Source: Streptomyces xinghaiensis S187 (lineage in GTDB: Bacteria > Actinomycetota > Actinomycetes > Streptomycetales > Streptomycetaceae). From it: a stretch of DNA of 64,000 nt. The notes under the pieces were generated by a model that saw nothing but the letters and a program-made list of their open reading frames with translations, was not told where the DNA came from and did not search any database. The stretch lies in contig NZ_CP023202.1 in the NCBI RefSeq assembly GCF_000220705.2, positions 2,418,001 to 2,482,000 of the forward strand. The letters are read 5' to 3'. Each line of letters starts with the position of its first letter. Position 1 is the first letter of the stretch. This document shows positions 1-8,066 of the stretch, piece by piece. The position numbers were made by a program, and so were the translations under genes.

Positions 1-1052
1 CCCTCACCGCGGAGGTCACCGGCGCCACCCGGGTCTCCCTCGGCGTGCCCGCCGGAACGACCGTCGCCGTCGTCGGCCCCAACGGGGCGGGCAAGACGAC
101 CCTGCTGCGCGCCCTCCTCGGGCTCACCCCCCGCGCCCGGGCCGAACAGCTGTTCCTCGGCGACCGCGATGTCTCCGCACTCCCCCCGCACCGCCGCGGC
201 ATCGCCTGGGTACCGCAGGACGGCGCCCTCTTCCCGCATCTCCCGGCCCTCGCCAACACCGCCTACGGCGCCCGCGCCCAGGGCGTGGGCCGGGCGGACG
301 CACGCCGGGAGGCCCAGCGGTGGCTCGACCGGCTCGGTGTGGGCGGGCTGGCACACCGGCGGCCCGGGGAACTCTCCGGCGGCCAGGCGCAGCGCGTCGC
401 CCTCGCCCGGGCCCTGGCCGCACGCCCCCGGCTGCTGCTCCTGGACGAGCCGCTCGCCGCGCTCGACCAGACCACCCGGGCCGCGGTGCGCCACACCCTG
501 CGCACCCATCTGGCCGGCTTCCCGGGCGTCTGCCTGATCGTCACGCACGATCCGGTCGAGGCGGTGTCGCTCGCCGGACGGGTGCTCGTCCTGGAGGAGG
601 GCCGGGCCGTGCAGTACGCGGCACCGCCGGAGGTCTCCCGCCATCCGCGGTCCCCGTGGGTGGCGCGGATGCTCGGCCGGAACGCGTGGCCCGGCACCAC
701 CGCGGCGGCGGACGGCGCGGCCGGTGCGGCCGGTGTCCTGCACCTCGACGGCGGCGGACGCCTGGTCGCCGCCGACCCGCTGCCGCCGGCGGGCAGCCGG
801 GTGCTGGCCGTGGTGGGTCCCGAGGCCGTGTCCCTCCACACCCGGCGGCCGTCCGGCAGTCCGCGCAACGTCTGGCGGGGCACGGTACGGGAGATCAGCG
901 CGCAGGGCGGGCGGCTGCGGGTGCTGATCGACGCGGAACCGGACGTCGTCGCCGAGATCACCCCGCAGGCGGCGGCCGATCTGGCACTCGGCGAGGGCTC
1001 CCCGGTCTGGGTCGGGGTCAAGGCCACAGAAGTCACTTTCGTCACCCTCTGA
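1..1052 (+). CDS. ABC transporter ATP-binding protein (ModC/FbpC type), 5' end outside window
   Basis: The reading frame is open from the first bases, so the true start lies upstream. An internal GTG at 45 is not a convincing start because the strand before Walker A is already being encoded. Visible motifs are Walker A GPNGAGKTT, Q-loop region, signature LSGGQAQRVALARAL, Walker B LLLLDEP with D-loop ALD, and the switch histidine in VTHD. After about residue 230 comes a TOBE-type beta domain ending in VGVKATEVTF, as in molybdate, sulfate and iron importers. The protein would energise import of an anion or metal through a permease encoded upstream, outside the window. The TOBE domain favours molybdate, but the substrate cannot be fixed from this piece. 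The next gene starts 88 bp downstream and is functionally unrelated. Confidence 0.9.
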   Translation, partial: LTAEVTGATRVSLGVPAGTTVAVVGPNGAGKTTLLRALLGLTPRARAEQLFLGDRDVSALPPHRRGIAWVPQDGALFPHLPALANTAYGARAQGVGRADARREAQRWLDRLGVGGLAHRRPGELSGGQAQRVALARALAARPRLLLLDEPLAALDQTTRAAVRHTLRTHLAGFPGVCLIVTHDPVEAVSLAGRVLVLEEGRAVQYAAPPEVSRHPRSPWVARMLGRNAWPGTTAAADGAAGAAGVLHLDGGGRLVAADPLPPAGSRVLAVVGPEAVSLHTRRPSGSPRNVWRGTVREISAQGGRLRVLIDAEPDVVAEITPQAAADLALGEGSPVWVGVKATEVTFVTL

Positions 1053-1139
1053 CAGACCCAGGGCCTACGATGTTGCGTCGTCGTTCCTCTCACGTCGAGC
1101 GCCCCCGAGCCGACGGTTGCCAGGCGAAGTGGAGCCCAC

Positions 1140-2747
1140 ATGTCCAGAACCGTCCGGGCCGGGGCGCTGGCCGCCGTCGCGCTGCTGCTGGCCGCCACCA
1201 CGGCCGCGTGCGGGGACAAGGAGAAGGGGAAGGAGAGCGCGCCGGGGAAGGCCGCCGTGTCCGCCTCCCCCGGCGCGGACGGCGGGGAACCGCCCGCCCT
1301 GCCCGCCGCGTTGACCGGCCAGAAGCCGCGCTGGAAGGAGTGCGGGGCACCGGCCGCGGCGCTCGGCTCCACGGGCCGGGCCCCCGGGGCCCGCTGGCAG
1401 TGCGCCACGGTCGAGGCACCGCTGGACTACGCCGACCCGGACGGCGACACCCTCGGCATCGCCCTGATCCGAGCCCGGGCCACCGGCCGAGGGGAGCGGA
1501 TCGGCTCACTCCTGCTCAACTTCGGCGGCCCCGGCAACTCCGGGGTGGCCAGCCTCCCCGGCTGGGGCACCGTCTTCGACGACCTGAACTCCCGGTACGA
1601 CCTGGTGGGCTTCGACCCGCGCGGCGTCGCCGGGAGTTCCGGAGTGGTCTGCCGGGACAGCGAGGCGATGGAGGCCGCAGCGTCCCGGCTCGACCACACG
1701 CCGGACGACGCGGCGGAGGAGAAGGCGTTCCTGGCCGACGCCAAGGACTTCGCGGCCGGCTGCGAGCGCCGGTCCGGCGCGGTGCTGCCCCACGTCGGCA
1801 CCGAGAGCGCCGCCCGCGACCTGGACCTGCTCCGCGCGGTCCTCGGTGACGACAAGCTCCACTACCTCGGCTTCTCCTATGGAACCCGGCTCGGCGCCGT
1901 CTACGCCCACCTCTTCCCGCGGCGGGTGGGGCGGCTGGTGCTCGACGCGGTGAGCGACCCCTCCGCGGACGACGTGCGGCACGCGCGCAACCAGACCACC
2001 GGCTTCCAGCGGGCGCTGGACAACTACCTCGCCGACTGCGCCGCACAGGGCGCGGCCTGCCCGGCCGGCGGCGATCCGGCGGCCGGTGCCGAGAAGATCG
2101 CCGGACTGCTGCGCCGGCTGGACCGCGATCCGCTGCCGGCCTCCGGCGGACGCGAGCTGACCGAGTCGCTGGCCCGCACCGGCATCGTCCGCGCCCTCTA
2201 CACCGAGCAGTTGTGGGAACAGCTGACCGGCGCCCTGCGGGAAGCGTTCGAAGCGGGCACCGGCAGCCGGCTGCTCGCCCTGGCCGACGCCTACAACGAC
2301 CGGGACGAGAACGGCCGGTACAGCAGCCAGAGCCACTCCCAGCGGGCCATATCCTGTGCCGACTCCGCCGACCGGATGAGTCTCGGCGAGGCCCGGGACC
2401 TCCTGCCGGAGTTCCGCGAACTCTCCCCGGTCTTCGGGGAGTTCCTGGCCTGGGACCTGGCCGGCTGGTGCGCCGGCTGGCCGGTGCGGGAGGACGCGGG
2501 CCGCCCGGAGGTGAGCGCGGAGGGCGCCGATCCGATCCTGGTGATCGGCACCACCGGCGACCCGGCGACTCCCTACGAGGGCGCGAAGATCATGGCCGAC
2601 GGGCTCGGCGAGGGCGTGGGCATCCATCTGACGTACGAGGGCGAGGGCCACGGCGCCTACAGCTCGGGGAACGCCTGCATGAAGAAAACCGTCGACGCCT
2701 ACTTCCTCGACGGCGAGGTCCCCGAGGACGGCACGACCTGCTCCTGA
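1140..2747 (+). CDS. Secreted alpha/beta hydrolase lipoprotein, TAP-like (tripeptidyl aminopeptidase family)
   Basis: 535 residues. The N-terminus is a lipoprotein signal peptide: a short basic stretch, a hydrophobic core, and TAAC with Cys24 as the likely lipidated residue, followed by a charged linker. The oxyanion-hole segment LNFGGPGNSG is followed by the nucleophile elbow GFSYG with Ser246. The C-terminal TAP-like domain carries the acid in TGDPATPY and the histidine in GEGHGAY near residue 503. The family removes tripeptides or acts as a proline-type exopeptidase outside the cell, and this is the full usual length. The ATG at 1140 is preceded by a GGAG-like site. A strong hairpin follows the stop. 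The substrate cannot be predicted. Confidence 0.9.
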   Translation: MSRTVRAGALAAVALLLAATTAACGDKEKGKESAPGKAAVSASPGADGGEPPALPAALTGQKPRWKECGAPAAALGSTGRAPGARWQCATVEAPLDYADPDGDTLGIALIRARATGRGERIGSLLLNFGGPGNSGVASLPGWGTVFDDLNSRYDLVGFDPRGVAGSSGVVCRDSEAMEAAASRLDHTPDDAAEEKAFLADAKDFAAGCERRSGAVLPHVGTESAARDLDLLRAVLGDDKLHYLGFSYGTRLGAVYAHLFPRRVGRLVLDAVSDPSADDVRHARNQTTGFQRALDNYLADCAAQGAACPAGGDPAAGAEKIAGLLRRLDRDPLPASGGRELTESLARTGIVRALYTEQLWEQLTGALREAFEAGTGSRLLALADAYNDRDENGRYSSQSHSQRAISCADSADRMSLGEARDLLPEFRELSPVFGEFLAWDLAGWCAGWPVREDAGRPEVSAEGADPILVIGTTGDPATPYEGAKIMADGLGEGVGIHLTYEGEGHGAYSSGNACMKKTVDAYFLDGEVPEDGTTCS

Positions 2748-2762
2748 GCCCCGCGCGGACAA

Positions 2763-2809
2763 GCGGAAGACCCCCCGTCGCACCGAGCGGTGCGCGAGGG
2801 GCCTTCCGC
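2763..2809. terminator. Bidirectional hairpin terminator between convergent genes
   Basis: A long imperfect inverted repeat (left arm begins GCGGAAGACCCC, right arm ends GGGGCCTTCCGC, apex GAGC) fills the gap between the peptidase gene and moeZ, which converge here. It has no U tract, as usual for Streptomyces terminators. Confidence 0.75.
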
Positions 2810-2843
2810 GGACCCGTGCCGGCCGGGCCGCCGGCACCGCCGG

Positions 2844-4022
2844 TCAGTAGACCGGCTTGTCCGGCTCTATCTGGTGGACCCAGCCGATCACGCCGCCGCC
2901 GACGTGGACGGCGTCCGAGAAGCCCGCGTTCTTCAGGACCGCGAGGACTTCCGCGGAGCGGACACCCGTCTTGCAGTGCAAGACGATCTTCCGGTCCTGG
3001 GGCAGGTCCTGGAGGGCGGTGCCCATCAGGAACTCGTTCTTGGGGATCAGCCGCGCGCCGGGGATCGAGACGATCTCGTACTCGTTGGGCTCCCGGACGT
3101 CGATGATGTCGATCTTCTCATCGCTGTCGATCCACTCCTTGAGCTGCGCCGGAGTGATCGTGGAGCCCGCCGCCGCCTCCTGCGCCTCCTCGGAGACGAC
3201 ACCGCAGAAGGCCTCGTAGTCGATGAGCTCGGTGACGGTCGGGTTCTCGCCGCAGACCGCGCAGTTCGGGTCCTTGCGGACCTTGACCTGCCGGTACGTC
3301 ATCTCCAGGGCGTCATAGATCATCAGCCGGCCGAGCAGCGGCTCGCCGATGCCGGCCAGCAGCTTGATCGCCTCATTGGTCTGGATCGACCCGATCGACG
3401 CGCAGAGCACGCCGAGCACGCCGCCCTCGGCGCAGGACGGGACCATGCCCGGCGGCGGGGGCTCCGGGTAGAGGCAGCGGTAGCACGGCCCGTGCTCGCT
3501 CCAGAAGACCGAGGCCTGGCCGTCGAAGCGGTAGATCGAACCCCAGACGTACGGCTTGTTCAGCAGCACGCAGGCGTCGTTCACCAGGTAGCGGGTGGCG
3601 AAGTTGTCCGTGCCGTCCACGATCAGGTCGTACTCGGCGAAGATCTCCATCACATTGGAGCTGTCCAGCCGCTCCGCGTGGATCCGGACGTCGACGTAGG
3701 GGTTGATGCCCAGGATGGTGTCCCGGGCGGACTCCGCCTTGGGCCGGCCGATGTCGGCCTGGCTGTGGATGACCTGGCGCTGCAGGTTGGACTCGTCCAC
3801 CTCGTCGAACTCGACGATGCCGAGGGTGCCCACGCCCGCGGCGGCGAGGTACATCAGGGTCGGCGAGCCCAGCCCTCCGGCCCCGACGGCCAGCACCTTG
3901 GCGTTCTTGAGCCGCTTCTGCCCGTCCATCCCGACATCCGGGATGATCAGGTGGCGGGAGTACCTGCGGACCTCGTCGACGGTGAGCTCGGCGGCCGGCT
4001 CGACCAGGGGTGGCAGCGACAC
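2844..4022 (-). CDS. moeZ: MoeZ: adenylyltransferase/sulfurtransferase (ThiF/MoeB domain plus rhodanese)
   Basis: 392 residues from the GTG at 4022, which has GGAG five bases upstream. The open frame continues upstream to give a longer reading, but that part is a shadow of the next gene. The ThiF/MoeB domain covers about residues 20-250, with nucleotide loop GAGGLGSP, the SNLQRQ arginine region, and two CxxC pairs (CYRC and CAVC) for structural zinc. The rhodanese domain covers about residues 290-392, with catalytic Cys350 in CKTGVR. MoeZ adenylates the C-terminus of ubiquitin-like sulfur carriers and then passes them sulfur, serving molybdopterin, thiamine, cysteine and some secondary-metabolite pathways. 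It is the third gene of a probable operon with the epimerase and spherulin-4 genes, after a 62-bp gap. Confidence 0.95.
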   Translation of the reverse strand: MSLPPLVEPAAELTVDEVRRYSRHLIIPDVGMDGQKRLKNAKVLAVGAGGLGSPTLMYLAAAGVGTLGIVEFDEVDESNLQRQVIHSQADIGRPKAESARDTILGINPYVDVRIHAERLDSSNVMEIFAEYDLIVDGTDNFATRYLVNDACVLLNKPYVWGSIYRFDGQASVFWSEHGPCYRCLYPEPPPPGMVPSCAEGGVLGVLCASIGSIQTNEAIKLLAGIGEPLLGRLMIYDALEMTYRQVKVRKDPNCAVCGENPTVTELIDYEAFCGVVSEEAQEAAAGSTITPAQLKEWIDSDEKIDIIDVREPNEYEIVSIPGARLIPKNEFLMGTALQDLPQDRKIVLHCKTGVRSAEVLAVLKNAGFSDAVHVGGGVIGWVHQIEPDKPVY

Positions 4023-4084
4023 GGGGACTCCGTTGGTCGTTAAGAGGACAGTTGGTTCTCTCCGTAACACTGCCACGCCCCTTC

Positions 4085-4846
4085 TCATTCCGAGACACGC
4101 GTTCCGATCCGCGAGACGAATTCGTCCCAGTACCCGGGCAGCGCCTCCCAGGGTCCCCCGCCGTCGCCGCGGTCGGTCCGGTCCGTGAAGTAGACGGTCC
4201 CGGCCCCCAGCCAGCGGGCGGTCCGCAGCGCCTGCTCCAGATGGCCGCGCGGCAGGCAGTGGACCAGGTGGCAGAACCGCTCCGGAGGGTACTCCGCCGT
4301 CCACTCGGGCGCCTGTGACCAGCGGTACTCCGCCCACGGCCCGGCGAAGGTCACCAGCTGGCAGCCCGGGATCTCGGCGAAGCCGGGGTCCGGGTGCAGC
4401 CCGTGCTCCAGCACCAGACGCGCGTCCTGCCGCAGCGCCAGCAGGGCGTCCGCGAGGCGGCGGACCCCGTCGAGGGCGGCGTACCGGCCCGGGCAGCGGC
4501 GCAGATAGAAGCCGTCCGTCCGGTACCACTCGGTGAAACGCCGCGCGTCCCGGACGATCTCGCCGAACGGCCGGGTGCCGTGGCCCAGGTCCAGCAGGCC
4601 GAGGACCCGCACCCCGCCGTTCCGCAGCCGTCCGGCCGCCTCCAGGCAGCGCGGGTCGGGCAGCACGCCCGGCCCGCGCGCGACGTCGAGGACCGCCCAG
4701 TCCAGCGGGGTGTGCGGACGGGTGAGAGCCGCCCACTCCACGGGGGCGAGCAGCGGATGCGCGCAGCCGGGCACGCCGACGCCCGGCCGGGCGGCCGCCG
4801 CCGCTCCCACCCCCCGGCGGGGGCCGCTCCGGGTCAGAGACGACAT
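4085..4846 (-). CDS. Spherulation-specific family 4 (spherulin-4) domain protein
   Basis: 253 residues with ATG at 4846, 13 bp inside the end of the upstream epimerase gene, so the two are probably translationally coupled. The body follows the spherulin-4 pattern, a TIM-barrel-like fold: an early VLDVARGPG strand, GVRVLGLLDLGHG, FTEWYRTDGFYL, then LVTFAGPWAEY, and VYFTDRTD near the end. There is no signal peptide, so a cytoplasmic site is likely. The family is named from Physarum spherulation transcripts. Some fungal relatives cleave galactosaminogalactan, so glycan binding or hydrolysis is a reasonable guess, but the bacterial function is unknown. Pairing with a nucleotide-sugar-type epimerase fits a carbohydrate role. 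Confidence 0.8.
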   Translation of the reverse strand: MSSLTRSGPRRGVGAAAAARPGVGVPGCAHPLLAPVEWAALTRPHTPLDWAVLDVARGPGVLPDPRCLEAAGRLRNGGVRVLGLLDLGHGTRPFGEIVRDARRFTEWYRTDGFYLRRCPGRYAALDGVRRLADALLALRQDARLVLEHGLHPDPGFAEIPGCQLVTFAGPWAEYRWSQAPEWTAEYPPERFCHLVHCLPRGHLEQALRTARWLGAGTVYFTDRTDRGDGGGPWEALPGYWDEFVSRIGTRVSE

Positions 4847-5787
4847 GCCGCCTCCATCCAGATGTCGGCCAGCGACTCCTCCAGACCGATCCGGGGCCGC
4901 CAGCCGAGGCGGTCGCGGGCGGTGCGCACGTCCGCCTGCTGCCAGGCGCCGCAGCCGTCGGGGTACGGATGCGGGGCCGGCTGGGGCGGCTGCTGCTCCC
5001 CCGTCCCGCCTCCGCCGGGCCCGCGCTGAGACGCGATGTCCAGCTCGCGGACAGCCCCGCCGAATCCGGCCACCCGCGCGAGCACTCCGGCCACGTCCCG
5101 CAGCCGCACGGCTCGTCCGGTCCCGATGTTGACGACGCCCTGGGCGGCCGACAGGGAGGCCGCGTGCACCGCGCGCGCCACGTCCCGTACGTCCACGAAG
5201 TCGCGCTGCACGCCGAGGCCGCCGACCCTGAGTTCGGTGTCGCCCGACTGCAGGGCGCGCCGCATGGCCTCGGCCAGCCGGCCGAGCGGCGAACCCGCCG
5301 GCGTACCGGGCCCGGCCGGTGAGAACACCCGCAGCACCACGGCGTCCAGGTCCGAGCCGAGGACCAGCTCGGTCGCCGCCAGCTTGCTCACGCCGTACGG
5401 CCCGCCGGGGCGCGGCATCGCGTCCTCGGCCGTGGAGGAGCCGGATTGCGCGGGCCCGTACTCCGAGGCGCAGCCCACCTGCACCAGCCGCGCGCCGCAG
5501 CGGCTACGGCGCAGGGCCTCGCAGATCGTCGCCACGGCGACGGTGTTGTGCCGGGTCAGCTCCCGGGCACCGCCGCGGGTGGTTCCCGCGCAGTTGACGA
5601 CCACACCGGGGTGCACCGCGTCCAGGAAGCGGGCCAGCGCGCCGGGGCTGCCGCCGGCCAGGTCGAAGCGGACGTCGGCGTCGTCGCCCCGGCCGAGCGC
5701 GGTGAGCTGCGCGGCCGGGTCCGCGAGCAGCCGTTCGGCGACATGCCGTCCGATGAAGCCGTTGGCGCCGATCAGCAGCACCCTCAT
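4834..5787 (-). CDS. NAD-dependent epimerase/dehydratase (extended SDR)
   Basis: 317 residues from the ATG at 5787, preceded by GGGAGGG. The N-terminal Rossmann motif GANGFIGRHV (GxxGxxG) binds NAD(P). An aspartate follows in RFDLAG, and the active-site pair is YGVSK with SEYG upstream, as in sugar-nucleotide 4-epimerases and dehydratases. The length is normal for the family. It is followed, with a 13-bp overlap, by the spherulin-4 gene and then by moeZ. Its start codon overlaps the stop of a tiny upstream ORF (ATGA). A sugar-nucleotide substrate is likely from the fold, but no specific sugar can be named. Confidence 0.85.
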   Translation of the reverse strand: MRVLLIGANGFIGRHVAERLLADPAAQLTALGRGDDADVRFDLAGGSPGALARFLDAVHPGVVVNCAGTTRGGARELTRHNTVAVATICEALRRSRCGARLVQVGCASEYGPAQSGSSTAEDAMPRPGGPYGVSKLAATELVLGSDLDAVVLRVFSPAGPGTPAGSPLGRLAEAMRRALQSGDTELRVGGLGVQRDFVDVRDVARAVHAASLSAAQGVVNIGTGRAVRLRDVAGVLARVAGFGGAVRELDIASQRGPGGGGTGEQQPPQPAPHPYPDGCGAWQQADVRTARDRLGWRPRIGLEESLADIWMEAACRL

Positions 5788-5873
5788 CGCCCGCCCTCCC
5801 GCTTCCGGCCGGCGAGGTCGCCGGTGCGGCGGGACGGACCCGGGGCGCCGGTACGGAAGTCGCGTGACGTCAT
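5784..5873 (-). CDS. Putative 29-residue leader ORF coupled to the epimerase gene
   Basis: The ATG at 5873 has AAGGAG eight bases upstream, a textbook ribosome-binding site. The ORF is rich in Arg and Gly, starts MTSRDFRTGAPG and ends KREGGR. Its TGA shares four bases (ATGA) with the epimerase ATG. This looks like a coupled leader peptide or small protein rather than chance, because both the site and the overlap are precise. It encodes no known attenuation motif such as a run of one amino acid. The alternative is that the strong site belongs to an unconserved spurious ORF. Confidence 0.45.
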   Translation of the reverse strand: MTSRDFRTGAPGPSRRTGDLAGRKREGGR

Positions 5874-6495
5874 GTCTCGTTCTCCTTGCGATTCGGGAAG
5901 GGCGGAGCCCGGTTCCCGTGCGGGAACCGGCGGGACGGCCGGGATGGGGGCCGCCGGGTGACGCCGCGGCGGGGGGTCGCGGCGGGTGGACGGGAGGGAG
6001 CCGGTGGTGTTCTCCGGCCGTTGACGGTCCGCCGGGGATCAGCGCATCCGGTGCGCGGGGCGGAGGTCCCGCGGCGGGGGGCGGCCGGCGGTGGGAGCGG
6101 AACGTTCCGCCTCCGCCCGGGAGACCCTGCCGCGGAGGCCCGCGGAGGGGGCCGCGGCACAACCCGCGCCCGGCGAATCCCCGGCGCCCCGGGACACCTC
6201 TGCCTCACGGTTCGCATACGGACCCACACGTTCCGTAAATATGTCAACGCGCACGAGTGCACCACCTGTCTCCGCACAGGCCGTCCGGCGGACAGCGGGA
6301 CGACCGTACGAGGCCGCCGGGCGGCCCGACGGACGGTTGTCCGCAGCACCACCAAAAGGGGTGAATGCTCGTGACTTTTCAGGCCCGGAGGCGTTGCATG
6401 ATCATCCGCCCCGGCGCCGGGCGGCTGTCACCGGGCCTCACCCGGCCCGCCGCACGCCCGTGGAGCAGCACCCGGGGCCCGGGGCGGCCCGGAGG
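5874..6495. other. 622-bp intergenic region upstream of the epimerase operon
   Basis: No convincing gene is seen here on either strand. It holds the perfect inverted repeat at 5909-5930, a relatively AT-rich patch around 6230-6247 containing a minus-strand TTGACA (complement of 6242-6247) that could be a -35 box, several GC-rich palindromes between 6300 and 6330, and a CCGCCC/GGGCGG hairpin at 6406-6424 that may terminate the DUF3152 transcript. No good -10 hexamer stands at the right distance from the TTGACA. Confidence 0.5.
5909..5930. repeat. Perfect inverted repeat upstream of the leader ORF and epimerase
   Basis: CCGGTTCCCG, two bases, then CGGGAACCGG: a perfect 10-bp inverted repeat 36 bp before the leader ORF start on the minus strand. 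It could be an operator or a stem in the 5' leader of the epimerase operon. Confidence 0.6.
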
Positions 6496-8058
6496 CTACG
6501 GGAACGGCCAGGCGTTCGGCCGGCAGGTGATGCCGGCCGAGGAGAGCGATTTGGTCTGCTGCATCATCACCGGCGCCAACGCGCCCTGCGCGGTGCAGGA
6601 CCGGTGGTTCAGGCCGAGCCGGTGGCCCACCTCGTGGTTGATCAGCATCTGGCGGTACCCGGCGATGTCGTCGCCGAAGGTCTTCGCCCCCTGCGCCCAG
6701 CGGTAGGCGTTGATCAGCACCCGCGGGGTGGACGCCGAGTCGCAGGAAACGTTGTCCACGGTGGTGTCGAGTCCGGACTTGGCGCACCAGACCCCGGTCG
6801 TCCCGGGGCTGGCCAGCGTGATCACGAAGTCCGCGTCGGCGCCGGTCACCCGGTCGAAGGTGCGGGCCCCGCCCCGGGACCAGCTCCGCTCGTCGTTGAG
6901 GGTGCGGTGGACGGCCTCGGCGAAGAGGTCGCCGTCCAGCGGGAGATCCTTCTCGACGTCGACGCGGTAGCGCACCACCTGGCCCTTGCCGGTGCCCTCC
7001 GCGGGGCTGCCGACGGTCCGGAAGGCGCCGGGGCCGGAGAGCTGCGGGTCGAGGGTGTCCTTGCGCGCCAACCGGTCCGTGTACGAAAGCCGTTGCGGCT
7101 TCCGGACCACGCCGCCGGGCTGTTCCGCCGCCTTGCGGTCGTCGGAGCGGGAGAGCCCCGCGCCGTCGTCACGCTGTCCGCCGCCGAGCACCGGGGCGGC
7201 ATCGCTGCTCGGACCGCCGTCGGCGACCTGTCCCGCCACGACGATCGCCAGCACGGTCGTCACGGCGGCCGCCGCGACCCCGGTGAAGGCGCGGCCCCTG
7301 CCGCCCTTCTCCACGGCGTCACCGGTCCCGGAGTGGCGGGCCTGGCGGTCGGGGTCGTCGCCGCCCATGCCCCCCGGGCCGCCCCCGTCGCCGTCCTCCG
7401 GCGGTTCGCCGCCCGCCGCCGAGGGCTCGGGTCCCCGGCCGCGGCCGCCGTCCGGACCACCGGGCCGCGGCCGGGCGGGCGGCGCGGGGGTACGGGCCGG
7501 GAACACCCCGTCGTCGAACGCCTCGACGAAGTCCTGCCGGGGCCTCGGCACGGTTCCGGACGCCGGCTGCAGCGGCGGGGCGACACCCGTGGCGTACGGC
7601 GCCGGGCGCGCGCTCGCGGCACCCCATCCGCCGCCGGCCTCGTACTGCTGGGGGTGCCCGCCGCGGACCCGGGGCGTGCCGTGCGGCGGTGTCCCGTGGG
7701 CGGGAAAGCCGTGCGGCGGGGTGCCGAACGCCGGAGTGCCGTGGGCGGGCGTCCCGTGGACGGGCGTCCCGTGCGGGGGCGTGCCGTAGGCGGGCGTGCC
7801 CCGGGGCGGGGTGCCGTACGCCTGGGTGCCCCGCGCCGGAGTGCCCTGCGGAGGCGTGCCGTACGGGCCGTCCTGCGGCCGCGGCGCCCCGGGCGCCCGG
7901 GGACGCTCGTACGGTGCGCCGGGAGCCGTCGCCGCGGCCGGCCCGCGCCGGCCCGCGCCGGGAGCGCCGGGGTTTCCGGTGGCGGCCGGCGCGTCCGGCC
8001 CGGGGGATCCGGTGTCCGCGGCCGGCTCGGTGCGGCTCCGACGGCTATGACGTCCCAC
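6496..8058 (-). CDS. DUF3152 protein: membrane-anchored metzincin-like protein with GTP-rich cytosolic tail
   Basis: 520 residues. Residues 1-250 are a Pro/Gly-rich, probably disordered cytosolic tail. Part of it is a tandem repeat of HGTP/YGTP units. A single transmembrane helix lies near residues 255-277. The extracytoplasmic DUF3152 domain ends with HEVGHRLGLNH at about 475-485, the HExxHxxGxxH zinc motif of metzincins. A methionine-turn candidate (APVMM) follows 20 residues later, with two cysteines close by. The family is actinobacterial and largely uncharacterised. The motif implies a zinc protease acting outside the membrane. The gene is 8 bp downstream of an alpha/beta hydrolase gene on the same strand, so the two may be co-transcribed. 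Confidence 0.85.
   Translation of the reverse strand: MGRHSRRSRTEPAADTGSPGPDAPAATGNPGAPGAGRRGPAAATAPGAPYERPRAPGAPRPQDGPYGTPPQGTPARGTQAYGTPPRGTPAYGTPPHGTPVHGTPAHGTPAFGTPPHGFPAHGTPPHGTPRVRGGHPQQYEAGGGWGAASARPAPYATGVAPPLQPASGTVPRPRQDFVEAFDDGVFPARTPAPPARPRPGGPDGGRGRGPEPSAAGGEPPEDGDGGGPGGMGGDDPDRQARHSGTGDAVEKGGRGRAFTGVAAAAVTTVLAIVVAGQVADGGPSSDAAPVLGGGQRDDGAGLSRSDDRKAAEQPGGVVRKPQRLSYTDRLARKDTLDPQLSGPGAFRTVGSPAEGTGKGQVVRYRVDVEKDLPLDGDLFAEAVHRTLNDERSWSRGGARTFDRVTGADADFVITLASPGTTGVWCAKSGLDTTVDNVSCDSASTPRVLINAYRWAQGAKTFGDDIAGYRQMLINHEVGHRLGLNHRSCTAQGALAPVMMQQTKSLSSAGITCRPNAWPFP
7675..7870 (-). repeat. Tandem 12-bp repeat encoding xGTP units
   Basis: Within the DUF3152 gene the coding strand repeats a roughly 12-bp unit encoding (Y/H)GTP with variants AFGTP, HGFP and RGTP. 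The repeat is degenerate at the DNA level but regular at the protein level. Such low-complexity tails often vary in length between strains. Confidence 0.7.
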
Positions 8059-8066
8059 GCGTCGCT

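Noticed and set aside
2844..4736. A 630-residue reading of MoeZ
   Set aside because: The extra N-terminus is out of frame with the spherulin-4 gene, has no domain, and the GTG at 4022 with GGAG gives the normal 392-residue protein.
6242..6247. Minus-strand TTGACA as a firm promoter for the epimerase operon
   Set aside because: The -35 is perfect, but no acceptable -10 stands 16-19 bp from it.
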